This document shows, piece by piece, positions 23,911 through 35,900 of a DNA stretch of 64,000 nt. The translations under genes and the position numbers were made by a program. The stretch comes from Antrodiella citrinella. Its lineage: Eukaryota > Basidiomycota > Agaricomycetes > Polyporales > Steccherinaceae. Under the pieces are notes generated by a model. The model was not told the origin of the DNA. It was given only the letters and a program-made list of their open reading frames with translations, and did not search any database. Each line of letters opens with the position of its first letter. Position 1 is the first letter of the stretch. The stretch lies in contig SGPM01000017.1 of assembly GCA_004802725.1 (NCBI GenBank), forward strand, positions 62,001 through 126,000, read 5' to 3'.

Positions 23911-24693
23911 GGTGACGATGCAAGCCTTGAAGGACTAGCGGTCGCCGTAAAGCCCGAGCGCTGGCAATACTCGGAGGGTAAGTCCTGGTAGATAGTGAGA
24001 ATAAAAGCCGGGAACTCACAGGACGCTGCACAAGCACCAAACGTCCTCAGCTATCCTTATTTAAATACGCGGTACTTAGTCCAATGACAGTCGTGCGCCA
24101 TTCCTGCACATCGCCGCCGAGACTTGTTGACGTCGCTTCCATTTCAACGATTACAGCCCTGAGATGAATCGTAAACGAGCATTTGGGATACTTACGTGAG
24201 GATCTTACGACTCAGACTTTTCGAAAGTTTTGTGTACGCAAATCGTTGGCACGACATGCGCACATGCCACTGTTCTCTTGTTTCTGAGGATGAGTATCGG
24301 TGAGTCTGGAGATGTTCTTGTTGACTACGGTCGTACAGAAATATGAGAGATTTGCGGAAGGATGTGGCGTGATGGATGATGACAAGAAAGCCAGACCCAC
24401 AGGGCCCTGGAGCCACACAGTGACCATGGCAACACTATTTGGGAAAGCCATGCCCAGTGTAGGCGATTTGATCTCTCGGAGATTACCGAGTGTACACCAT
24501 CTTATCTTGAGCACACTTCTTCAACGTTGTTGCTTAACGTTCAGCTCCTTCGTCCGAAACCCAACCTCTCGTCGCGCAATCATCTTCCCACTTTGACTCT
24601 CAGATTTTAACTTTGTGGTCAGGTCCCAAGTTCAAGCTGATTCATCTCAGCTTCCTCCACCGCCTCCCGACGCGTTTGTATGGGCAACGTGTA
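23911..24693. other. Divergent promoter spacer
   Basis: 0.78 kb between the divergent F-box and HAD-phosphatase-like genes. An AT-rich TTATTTAAATA stretch at about 24058-24068 may be a core element for the F-box gene. No coding sequence supported. Confidence 0.35.
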
Positions 24694-26620
24694 ATGTCTG
24701 GCAACCATTCAGGCGATTACTGGCACAACGTCGACTATCCCAACGATTACAATTCTTATACCCTCCCGTACCACAACCAGCAACCGCACTCTACGTACCG
24801 ACAATACCCCGTGGCTAGCAGCAGCTCTAGGTGGCCGCCTCCCTCATCACGCCCTTTCGGTCGTGGTCCATCGCATTATCCTCGCGACAATCATCCTCGC
24901 AGCTACTATCATCAGAGTTATCACCACGATCCTCGAACCTTTGGAGGAGCAGAGATGAAGAGTGGTAAAGGGCTTGACGAGTTTGGTCGAGAGATACGTC
25001 GGTCTTTGACACCCCCAAAATCGGACAGACATTCACCCTCTTCACCTCGCAATAGAGCCGGAAACATACCATACAAGATTCATGATAACCGTTCAGTAAC
25101 TCCTCCTCCTCCTCAGGCACCTTCACTTTCATACATGGCACTCGCGTCTGAAGATCCTTCTCTTCTGGACCTCAACGACGGGTCATTTTCACGCAAGCTG
25201 CTCATTTTGGACTTGAATGGGACGTTGCTTCACCGTGCTACGGGACCTGTGCCAGTAAAGCGACTCCCTAGCGGATCCACAGAAAGAATACTAGATGGCT
25301 CCGGTCGGCCACTTCCCCGATTGCGCTCGGTGCATCCGCGGCCGTATATGGCTGCTTTCCGGTCATATCTGTTCGCTCCGGGAACCAAAGAATGGCTAGA
25401 TGTCATGATCTGGAGCTCCGCGCAACCGCATAGCGTAAATGACATGGTCAGGAAGACTTTTGGCGAAGATGAGGATGAGTTGGTGGCCGTTTGGGCACGA
25501 GATACACTCGGGTTATCAGCTGAGCACTACGGTGAGTGATTGTCAAATTGTTTCTCATATCGTACCTGCTGCAACTTTGAGTACATTCACAGCTCGCAAG
25601 GTTCAAACGTTCAAGGATCTTACTAAACCATGGGCGGAGCTACCTGCACTTCTCCGCTCTCGCAAAGCTCGAGCGCCCTCTCCGATTCATTCGTCACACC
25701 GATCCTCTCCACCTCCATCGCCGCCTATATCCTCTGCTCCATCCTCATCTCCTCTACAGAAGTTCAAAGAGCTCCCGGGCCTGCATTCTGCGTTCACAAC
25801 ACTTCTATTAGATGATTCTGTACGCAAAGCAGAGCTACAGCCATACAATCATGTCTGCATTTCCGAATACGATGGTGCACGGAGACAGAAGGATCTGGAT
25901 GCTCTGCAACTAGAGAAAGCGGCTTTACAGGTCTTCAAGGAAGAGACCGTTGGCCAGGGTGAAGATGCTGTCGAAGTATCGCACGACCCCGAACCCATAT
26001 CCCCAGAAGATGGACACAAGGAGGAGATAGACGAACCCACAATGGCAACCGAAGAGCCCACTGCCAAGAAACGAAAGCGCAAGGACAAAAAAGCCAAGAA
26101 GGCGGCCGCATTAGCTGCCTCCGTGGCTGAATTCCAAGCAAGACGCGAAGACCCCTATGACCATGTTCTTCTCGCTGTCATCGGCATTCTGGAGGAGGTC
26201 AAGGTCCAGGGAAACGTTGCTGCTTGGATACGTTCCGGCGGTCTCTGGGGTGTCTCCGAGGGCAATGGTCTTGACGATAAGAGCTTGGCATCGCGGGACA
26301 GTACCGTCCATTGTTCTACCCCGAGCACTGTTGACAAGGATGGTACGCGGGAGAGCAAACGGACGAAGGGTTCGGACGAGCTGCCATCGCTGCATGCAGA
26401 AGCTTCAGGCAACGATGCCATCTCCTCCACCATTCCATCTTCATCGGAACCGGATGCCACTACTGAGTCCGTTGTTGCAGCCCGCGATGCCGATGGCGAC
26501 TCGTCAGCACCTGCGCCTCTATGGTTTGAGAACGCTAAGACCATTGGCCTTTGGGCTGACAAAGGGAGAAAGATTCTCGAGAAGATGGGTATACCGATCG
26601 TACATGGTATAGGACGCTGA
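24694..26620 (+). CDS. FCP1/NIF-type HAD domain protein
   Basis: Two exons (24694..25531, 25593..26620) encode 621 residues. The N-terminal 150 residues are low-complexity (Tyr, His, Pro, Ser), suggesting a disordered, probably nuclear tail. The FCP1-like HAD domain follows: KLLILDLNGTLLHRA (motif I), then VHPRPYMAAFRSYLF, TKEWLDVMIWSSAQPHSVN (motif II) and VWARDTLGLSAEHY, continuing after the intron as KVQTFKDLTKPW. Motif I reads DLNGT instead of the usual DxDGT, so the second, acid/base Asp is Asn. The C-terminal half has a Lys-rich block (KKRKRKDKKAKKAA, likely nuclear localisation) and a short conserved patch, DPYDHVLLAVIGILEEVKVQ. FCP1-type enzymes dephosphorylate Ser/Thr, for example on the RNA polymerase II tail; catalytic competence here is uncertain. 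Confidence 0.82.
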
Positions 26621-27984
26621 TTCAGCTCGGATCGTATACTGCCACTCACTTTTCTGTTCCCTCGTTATACATTTTTTTGTGTGGATTTATTTTTGGATCC
26701 CGTTTATTGTCTTCGAGGGCTAACCATATGGTAGACAGTGGCTACGTATTCTCATGTGATGGTGCTGGTGGTCGGAAACGCTACAGCTGTTTACCTTTTG
26801 GAAGTACCAAAATACACCGCTTGTGGTGGCGGATCTGGCTTCGGGAGCTCGGGATGTCATGAACTGGGGGCTGATTGCTGCAATTCGGTGTCAACATTAC
26901 AGAGTCCGCCAGAGCTGACCAATGTCCTATAGATTTGGACCACGCCTACGAAAAGGTAAACATCTGTAAGACATCGATGTTAAGAAAATGGGGGAAATGT
27001 GAGAAACCCGAACAAGAACGAACGGGGTAAATGAGACAGCAGAAAGAGAAAAGAAGAAAGAGAGGTAAAGGTACATACCACGGACTCGAGGACATTCAAC
27101 TACTGAATACCTCTGGCCATTGAAGGCCAGTCCACGGGCTAAAACCTGCTGCACTTGATTGACTTCTGCTGCGGTCAGGGATCGTGGTCGGTCCCCCGAG
27201 CCCCGATGTAAATCCCCCAGGACTAAGGTCTACGCGAACGAAATGTCACAGAAATAATGGGAGACGAAAAGAACGCAGTGAAGTTTGGGTGCACGCCGGG
27301 CTTCGTGTGGATACGAAGCTTACGGACATTTGCACAGTGTTTTCTGTCAGCACACCTTGAGCTTGTGTTTCCCTCGTCACCTCCCGTGCCACTTTCGCCT
27401 AGATGACGATCGATCATCGCTTTGTGGCAATCGTACCGCCACCCTCAGCACTTTAAACACGATCTACGTATACAGGCTACGTACGGTCTCTCGCGATGTT
27501 GCACATCCTTTCTTCTCCGGATATGTACTCAAAGTCTGAGACCTGTCGATATCTTTCAGGTCCCATGGAACCTCATTCCGATCGGACAGTGATAAGTAAT
27601 AGGTAATCTAGCCCGAAGTTGGCGTCAATTACCTAGTACAACAGCAGCTCGTCTGATCCAATTTCCGAAAGTTGCAACGTTGGCGCCACAACCTATACAC
27701 GTTTCGCTTGAGTTCACTAGTCTGGGTTCCGGCGGTGTCCTGTCTCCGTATGATTGGCTCAAAAGCACCGGTTTGTGGGACGAGTCGTCAAGGTCCAGAG
27801 ATGTCCGCCTGGGTTTGGCCGCGGTCGTAGCGCTGGTGCACACTTCTTGCCATCCTCCCTCGTCCAGCTCAGGGTGTCTCTATCCTCTTACTGAATGCTT
27901 TGATCTTGTTCTCTCCTTTCTTCTTTCCTCAACCCTGTTCTCTGTCCATCGTTCATCGAACGAGTGACTCTCGTGACCCGGAAA
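26621..27984. other. 1.36-kb region, possible small unrecognised gene
   Basis: Mostly non-coding. A weak minus-strand two-exon candidate lies at about 26860-27210 (see findings). A 95-codon plus-strand frame at 27680-27967 leads into the next gene's leader but shows no family features. A poly-purine tract (agaaagagaaaagaagaaag) lies at about 27042-27061; on the minus strand it is a pyrimidine tract inside the candidate intron. Confidence 0.35.
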
Positions 27985-29765
27985 ATGCTCACCAGAGCTG
28001 CTCTTTTGACTGTCTGGACTCTTTCTCAAGTGGTTCTGCACAGCGAAGCGCAGACACAGGTCTTTCAGTGGACATTTGGAAATAACGTGAGCATCCTCCA
28101 GTGACATTCTCAACATGCCGACAGAACTGACGACCTCCAAATCGGCTTGTAGTTCGTGCTCTCGGAATTTCAAGAATGCCAAAATTTGTCAGTCATCGTC
28201 GAGTCGAAGGATCCCAACAACACGAGTGCAGTCGGGACCCCTCCATACTACTTGCTGGCTTTCGAGCTTGGGGGAGTCCCTACGACAACGATGGTCGGCT
28301 CGGATCCGAATAATCTCTCATGGCTGGCCGATCACGCTCGTGGTACGTGTTTAATACTACGTACCGCTGACAGCTTATATTGACGGCGCGCTGTCATAGG
28401 ATCTGCGCTGATGCTCACCATGGTTGACTCCACTGGGAGTACGGGTGGAATTTCCCCAAACCTTTACAACATGACAGGTGCGTGCTTCACATGCTGTGGC
28501 GATGCAGCATCATTTGATAGTCGCGTGTGCGATTAGCTGGTAGTTCGACCGGTTGTCTTCCTAGCAAACCATCTTCTCTTGCGTCCATTCAACCGAACGT
28601 TACTGCGTTGACGACGTGCGAGCCGTGGGGCCTCACAATCACTGGAGGAACAAAACCGTATCAGATCGTGCTCAGTGCTCAGGGTTCCCCCGTTATAACC
28701 AACGTCACCATGGGGGCTAACGATGATGTTTTCACTTATATCGATCGTGCGAATCCTAACAATCTTCTGATGGGTGAGTATTCCATACAATGCGTTGTAT
28801 TGCACCTGGCAACTAATCATCAATCCACAGCCAATGTGGTCGACGCGTGAGTTGTGTTTCCAAACCCAAGAGACATAGCAGCATGGCTGAACGCCGGTAT
28901 CTGTTCCAGCACCGGCCAATGGGGCGTCTCCACTAACGTGGTTCCCACCTCCGGATCTGCAAATGTTGAATGCGTCGGAGAGGTCTCATCGTCAAAGACT
29001 CAGCAGCAAATTCAACAACAGGCGATCGACCAGGCTGCTGCCGCTGCCGCTGCGGCAAGACATCGGCGCAACATGCGCATTGTTGCCATCGTACTGGGCG
29101 TGTGCATTCCGATACTTCTGATCTTGCTCGCCTTGGCGTTCTGGTGGCGCCGTCGACGGATACGACTCACGGACCACGATAGAGGCGTATGGGATGGTCA
29201 GGATGTTACTGCGAGGGTTTGGGAGCTCCCGTCGAGTGGAGGGGAGATGGTACAGGTTATTGGAGGGTCGGGTGTTTCCCAAGGCCTTCTAGACCACAAA
29301 CGATCCATAAGCAATCCAGATCCCAGTGCACCAGATACACCTGGTAGTATCCCGATGCGCGCTTTGTCCACCGCGGCGTATGCTGATTATTCTCCGGGGT
29401 GGGATGGGGCTGCGTCACCTGGTCAGTCCAGTAGTTCTGCTTCGCAGTCACAACCAGAAGCGACGAGAACGACTGGTCCCTCTACTCTGACTGCTCGACA
29501 ACGTAAAGCCCTTGAAGCCCAAGGGTTTACGCCATCATCATCTTCCACTCATCTCCCACCAGGCGCGCTGCCGCCGGGGATGAGCGGACAACGTTCACCT
29601 CCACGAATTATGCAGCCTGCAGACACACTCGATCGCGAAGTCGGCCCGGACATCATCATACAACATCGGGATGCTGGTGCCGGTGGTGTCGTCCAAGAAC
29701 TCCCTCCGCCTTATAGGAATCGACACTCAGTAGTCCCTCCCGGCGCGCTTGGACAAGCCACATAA
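27985..29765 (+). CDS. Secreted-ectodomain single-pass membrane protein
   Basis: Six exons (27985..28086, 28153..28342, 28400..28477, 28537..28773, 28831..28846, 28910..29765) encode 492 residues. The N-terminus is a signal peptide (MLTRAALLTVWTLSQVVLHS). The ectodomain (about 25-240) contains several cysteines (ECQN, TGCLP, TTCEPW, VECVGE) and N-glycosylation sites. It includes the ITGGTKPYQIVLSAQG stretch typical of Agaricomycete surface proteins. An Ala/Gln coiled segment (QQQIQQQAIDQAAAAAA) precedes one transmembrane helix (RIVAIVLGVCIPILLILLAL), a WWRRRRIR stop-transfer and a Pro/Ser-rich cytosolic tail ending in an ELPPPYRN motif that could bind WW domains. Exon 5 is 16 nt. The exon 6 acceptor at 28909 is the only one restoring frame. 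Function unknown; a wall or environment sensor is a guess. Confidence 0.8.
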
Positions 29766-30548
29766 ACTGTATCCCTACATCTTCCTGTTATGCACTCACA
29801 AAGAACTCTCACGAATGGCCCTTTTGACTTCCTAATTCCGGCCTACGTCTTCTGCTTATCTTTGTCGCTCATTCTGCGCAACTCCGCTATCCGATATTTA
29901 CACAGCTCATGACCTTACGCCACTGCATGAATATATTCCGGTCTGATGTGGGTGAGCTTGAACCTTGGGCTTGAGCGTCGCTGGACATATCCTGGACGTT
30001 TCTTTTACTACTCGACACTTCTATTCTTTCGTTCCTTCTTGTATATTACGGCCGGGTTTAGGTACTGACTTAGTACTTAGTGTAACTAATCTTCACACGT
30101 GCATAGGAAGTGCTTGCTTTTGATTTTCGATTTTTGCTCGTGCTCGACCCGATATAAGTTATGTGGACAGATGGTGCTGATCTGCCTCATTCGACGCATG
30201 GTTTTATGTCGCAATGTGCCAATGAGAACATACGGATGGAATCGATATGAGCTCTTGAACTAAAAATTATGATATTGCGAGCTATACTAGCACTGTACCC
30301 TGAGCATACCGCTATGGATACGTAGTATGTGTGATGATGGAGACTAAGCGGGCCACTAGCGATGAATAACTAGACAATAAGTAAGAAGATGTAGCGGTGC
30401 GTGCCGTGGATATCAGATACTACGAAACCGGTGGTCGTCAATGGTTCATGCCGGAGATTGACGTACACGGATGACGAAACGAACTTGTAGGTGGCAACGA
30501 TATAAAACGGGGACACCCCGGGCTCGCCACAACTCACTACGTTTCGAC
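29766..30548. other. Intergenic spacer
   Basis: 3' UTR and spacer, T-rich between 29990 and 30140. Nothing coding. Its last 100 bp is the promoter of the first methyltransferase-like gene. Confidence 0.4.
30500..30507 (+). promoter_or_regulatory. TATA box, first ICMT-like gene
   Basis: ATATAAAA ending about 40 bp before the ATG at 30549. It is a good TATA consensus in an otherwise GC-balanced context. The short distance implies a very short 5' UTR. Confidence 0.45.
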
Positions 30549-31332
30549 ATGACTGCCACGCAACACATGCACAAGCTGCCCTATCTCGTCGCGCTGTTGG
30601 TATGCCACCACCTCGCTATCAGTCGTCCCAATAGTGCACCCCTCTCTGTAGGCGAGCGTGAAGGATATAAGAAGTCAGGTGACACCGTCCCCGGGTGGAT
30701 TCTTGGCCTGGGTCGCGACATGTACGCAGTAAGTGAACTGTTCTTCGTGCAAGTCTATAGAGTGAAGACTGATGATGCTTTAGTCCATGCTGCAGTTCAT
30801 GACATACAGCGAGATATATGTCTTGCTGGTCCGCCTGTATCCCAGGTTGTCCAACAAATATCTTCTCGATATGCTCGTACCGGGCGGAGATATCGCCCGC
30901 GTCACCACGACACCAGCCTTCTTCGTGGGCCTCGCCTTCGTAGCAGCCGGCACCGTGCTGCGAAGGGAATGCTATCGCTGTCTCGGAAGCAACTTCACGT
31001 TCGAGCTCGCTATTCGCAAAGACCACACCCTCTACACCGAAGGTCCGTATGGCATCGTCAGGCACCCGAGCTATACGGCTGCAGCCATGTATGTGGTGGG
31101 CCATGGCTTGTGCCATTTCGGCGTGGGGTCGTGGTGGGTAGAGTGTGGGTTGTGGGGGACGACGGTCGGAAAGGTTGTGGGTTCGGTGTTCTTGCTGTGG
31201 CATGTCATCGTGGTACCGATGCTTATGAAGAGGAGTAGGACGGAAGATGAAGTGTTGAAGAAGACCTTCGGGGAGCAATGGATCCGATGGGCACAGAAGA
31301 CCCCATACGCTATGTTCCCCTATGTATTTTAA
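30549..31332 (+). CDS. Isoprenylcysteine carboxyl methyltransferase-like protein, copy 1
   Basis: Two exons (30549..30728, 30784..31332) encode 242 residues. The C-terminal half has the ICMT/phospholipid-methyltransferase signature: RKDHTLYTEGPYGIVRHPSY (SAM and head-group binding region), several hydrophobic helices, and a cytosolic end with EDEVLKKTFGEQWIRWAQKT then PYAMFPYVF. Ste14-type enzymes methylate the C-terminal prenylcysteine of Ras and a-factor-like pheromones in the ER. Related basidiomycete paralogs are annotated only by similarity and may use other substrates. An N-terminal hydrophobic helix (LPYLVALLVCHHLAI) begins the membrane part. Its neighbour at 31638 has the same exon structure, so the two are tandem duplicates. 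Confidence 0.85.
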
Positions 31333-31637
31333 ACATTGTAAGCAAGTATGTGTTCGAGAATCTGGTCGTGGGTTGTAAGGGCCAGTGTAACTCTGTAACT
31401 ATACGTCCCGATCAGCACCAGAACATAAAACAAGCGCTTCTGGAACAGTCACCTCTTCGGTCAGAAACCTATGCAGGATTGTGAGTACACCTGCTGCAGC
31501 GGTCTACGCGATACGCGGATAGCGAGTACCGGGACGGTGTGGGAGGTCCGAGCACGGCTATGGGAAACCATAACACATGAGAAACATGACAATGACAATG
31601 GGTTGACCGTCACACACTATCACTCCATCTCGTAGTG
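31333..31637. other. Spacer between tandem ICMT-like genes
   Basis: 305 bp with no coding sequence I can support. It should contain the terminator of copy 1 and the promoter of copy 2. There is no obvious TATA box like the one before copy 1. Confidence 0.4.
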
Positions 31638-32422
31638 ATGATTTACCAACTCTTGAAAGTACCATTCCTACTTGCGTTATGGGCATGCCATTATCTGGCG
31701 TTTGGTCGCCCTGACGGACCGCCTCCTTCCGACGACGAGCGTGAAGGATACAAGCAAGCTGGAGATAGCCTTCCAAGCTTCGTCCCGGGTTTAGGACGCG
31801 ACTTGTACACAGTGAGCACATGATCATGAGACCAATGTTGTATACGTGTGGTCAGCTCAAGAAACTGCAGCTTTTCCTACAATCCTTGGCCTTCAGCGAG
31901 TTGTATATCATAGTGTGCGGTCGCTATCCAGATCTGGCACAGAGACGTATTCTTGGTCTTCTGGTGCCGAACGGTGCAACCTCGACAAGCATACGCATGA
32001 ACCCGATCTTCATCGTAGGCTTCGTCCTGACGGTATCCGGAACAGCCATTCGGGTGAACTGCCTTCGTCAACTCGGGAAAAACTTCACGTTGCAACTCAG
32101 CATACGAAGAGATCACGCACTGTGCACCAATGGCCTCTACAGTATCGTGCGTCACCCAAGCTATGCCGCCGCGATCCCGTACGCGATAGGGATTAGTCTG
32201 TGTCACTTCACTGGTGGGTCCTGGTGGGTGGAGTGCGGGGCTTCGAGAACAGCATTGGGAGGGGTTGTGGGATTTGGACTCGTGGCGTGGCATTTGCTCG
32301 TGATCACATCCCTCATGAAGAGAACGAAGACTGAGGATGAGGTTTTGAAGAAGACCTTTGGACAGGAATGGGTTCAGTGGGCACAGAAGACGCCCTATGC
32401 GATGTTTCCGTATATCTTCTGA
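31638..32422 (+). CDS. Isoprenylcysteine carboxyl methyltransferase-like protein, copy 2
   Basis: Two exons (31638..31811, 31856..32422) encode 246 residues. The single intron sits at the same place as in copy 1, after LGRDLYT. Conserved features are the helix FLLALWACHYLAF, RRDHALCTNGLYSIVRHPSY, and the C-terminal EDEVLKKTFGQEWVQWAQKT with PYAMFPYIF. The two proteins are clearly paralogous but diverged in the middle (LGLLVPNGATSTSIRMNPIF here). The start is the ATG at 31638; the GTG just before it is not needed. Likely an ER multi-pass methyltransferase; the substrate is not known. Confidence 0.85.
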
Positions 32423-32926
32423 GTATGTTTGTAATAGTTTCGAGTAGTCGTAGATTATCTTTGGCAGAATCATCGTGCTCAGTGACAGTTTGAGTGCAAG
32501 TTGCCGCAACACCATTTGTCTGCGTTGCTGACCTTACTGTAATAATCCGATCGTCGATCTTTACTCAGGGGCTACTACGTCCTTCAAGTTTTCCTCCAGC
32601 GTATAATATTAACACCCGATGATACTTCCAACACCGACGTTTGAGGACATCAACCTCGAAGTTCCAGCACTCGGCCAGGTCGTTTGACACTAATTTACCA
32701 TTATCACGCCTACGAAACAGCTGTTATGTAATTCAAATCCCATCGAACCGAGGCATAAACGCCCATAATGATCGACACCGCCATTACCTTTTCGGGCTTG
32801 AAGTATAGTCGCCGACAACTCGACAGTTCGCCGTGACACTGACTGCTCTTTCTCATCTTTCACTCGTTGGTTACGACCAATTTCCCCTTCATTGATACTT
32901 TCGTTATTGTACCAGGTCCTGGGTAC
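32423..32926. other. CCH1 upstream region
   Basis: 0.5 kb between the methyltransferase pair and the channel gene, presumably promoter and 5' UTR. No clear core elements. Confidence 0.35.
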
Positions 32927-35900
32927 ATGGATGGTCATCAACATTCGTTGTCCGGAGAATCCTCAGCATCCTCAGCCATTGACATCCCGGGAACACCTGT
33001 TCGCATCGGAAGCGCTGGTCCCTCATCCCCCGCACTCACGCCTTCGGAGAGCAGAGGCAGTTTTGCACGTCGAAGGACGAGCTGGGGACGTGTCGAAATA
33101 TCTGAAGACCCCCTGCGCTTCGACCTGTCTTCTCCGACAGATGCCGAGCCTCTTACTAGCACACCGCGTCAGGGACACGGTGGCTGGGTCGCCAGCGAGG
33201 ATCCCTTCTCTTCTTCACCGTTGGACGAGGATTCGCCCATCGAGTATCCATTTCGGTCCGCAGCCATGCACACAGGGACGTACACGACCTCCCAGCCAGG
33301 TCCTTCCTCGGCATCTCTCATCCCGTCGGATGATGTTTTCACTTCGGAAAGTCAGAGAGAAGACGATGAAGCGCATCTCACCAGCAACATGTCGCGTGTA
33401 GGAAACAATGGAGGGTGGAGCCAGTATGGAGATGATGAGGACCCGGAGCGTTCGGCAACCACAGCACGTAGTCGGCGGAAGAACGTAAGATACAGCACAT
33501 CACCTCGTTCGCTGAAGAAGACAGGCACGAGGATTATGACTATGTCTCGCAATCTCAGGCGTGCATCTCTACGAGTGGTCAACCTAGCGGGTATGGGATT
33601 GGATGACCATGTACGACTGGGCGAAGGGGTCGATAGACTTGACAATGCTGACGAGGAAATGGAAGAGGAGGACAACGACGAGCCCATGATGGATTTGACA
33701 ACGCACCTACACTGCGTGGACGTACGCTGTCATGTATGGGCCCAACTAACAAAGTCAGGTTGGCCATGTTCCGTCTCTTAGTCTTTCCGTGAGTCCTCGC
33801 ACGAAACGCTCGTATATAATGCTCGATTTTTAACCAGATGTCCAGGTGGACTGAACCTACTATTTTACTGCTCATTATTCTTAATGCCGTGGTGCTCACT
33901 ATCCAGGCTGCACATTCACAAGCACTTCCTGCGGATGGCTCTGAAAATCCGCCAAGCATACGAGGCTATTTCCACACATGGGAAGACTATACCCTGTTTG
34001 TACTATTTGTTCTCTTCACGTATGTCTTTCATCTCTGCCTCGTGATATTTGTCCTCACTCGACTACAGACTCGAATGTTTTGCTCGTATCGCGGTTTCCG
34101 GGTTCATACTTGACCCTGAAATTCCTGTCTCCTCTTTGCTTTCTGCTATCTCGACGTCTCCTCCTGAAGTCCCCATACCTCATTCTTCGTCTATAGATCC
34201 GCACGTCTCACTTGCTCGACATCCTTCCGTGGGCCATTCATCTCACCGAAGGGGTGAAGATGGTCTCACCGTTGCAGATCGATTCCGACAGCTACGGGCC
34301 AACCTTCTACGCCCTTTTGCCCTTTCGCATCAGTTACCTCCTCCCAATGCCACAACATCCAAGACTACTCGCAGACGATCCGACACAGCCCAGTCGCAGA
34401 CCCCCATGATGGAGAAGATTGCAAATGTACATTCGCGTATCCGGCATCCCGTGCAACCTACTGTTTTCAGCACAGCGTTCAAGTCCGACAACGATGACAT
34501 CCTGTCCCTCCCGTTTCGTCTCAGTGTACAACGTTCGCACGAAGTGACTCGGCGTAATCTCCCTTTTCTACGGCAAAGTTGGCTTCGAGTCGATTTTGTT
34601 GCAGTAGTCAGCTTCTGGATATGTTTCGCGTTGGCCATGACCGGCGCTGAGAGAGGTACATATCATATCGGCATTTTTCGTGCGCTCAGTGTCTTGAGGA
34701 CGGCTCGACTCCTCGCGATCACTTCCGGTACCACTGTAAGTGCAGCCAGTGGAGCAGTTGACGTGAACTACAGCTGACGGCTTCACATCAGACTATCATG
34801 CGATCATTGAAGACAGCTCGACCGTTGCTGGCGAGTGTGGCATATTTTGTCTTGTTTGCGATGATCTTGTTCTCGTGAGTCAGGTGATGCATTCTCATGA
34901 TTCTCACTGATGCACTTTACAGAATCATTGGCATACAATCGTTCAAGGGTTCATTCCGACGAAGTTGTCGCTTGAGTCCCACCTTGGGAAGCGATGTTGT
35001 CGTACTTGGGAATGCCTGCGGTGCTTACATTGATCCGGTCACTCTCGAAGCTCAGGGATATCTGACTCGTGCCGGCTCCCATGGACCTGTCAAGGGGTAT
35101 GTGTGTCCTCTGGGTCAGACTTGCGAGGAAGACGAGCAGAATCCCAATGCGGGAATTGCAAGTTTCGACACGATATATTTTGCGGCCTTACAAGTGTTCA
35201 TTGTGTCGTCCGCGAATGGGGTGAGTGATAGCGCAAAAAGTTCCTTGTGAAAACGGCTGACAACTAGCTTAGTGGTCTCCTCTAATGTACCAAATGATGG
35301 ACGCGGAGTACTACGTTTCTTGTTTCTTCTTCATTGTGTGTATCGTCGTTCTCAACTTTTGGCTCATCAACCTGTTCGTTGCGGTCATCACCAATACCTT
35401 CTCCGCGATACGAAAAGATACGTCGAGGAGTGCTTTCGGAGCTGCACCGTGAGTTCAGTATTCATGCACGGCATCATCATGCTGAATCTGCATCCCAGAC
35501 TGGATCCACAGCTGGACAACGAAGACGGGTGGGCCGTAGTAGACGGAAAGCGCATTCAACGCAACAACCGCGTCAAGGAAGTGTACGAGAACATTCGCTG
35601 GTGCTGGGTAGCCCTCGCTCTCGCTTCGCTGGTCCTGCAAGCGACTCGTGACGTCGACATATCACCCATGCACGAAGACGTCCTGGACAAAGGCGAACTC
35701 GTTCTAACGATCGTATTCGACGTCGAGATCTTCATTCGGATCATAGCGCATCTCCCGGATTGGAGAAGCTTCTTCTATCGAGGACAGAATTGGTTGGACC
35801 TTACACTCGCCATTGGTTCCACCGTAATCCAAATTCCAGCTATTCACAACTCGAGTGTGTACCCGTGGTTGACTATCCTCCAGCTTGCTCGCTTTTACCG

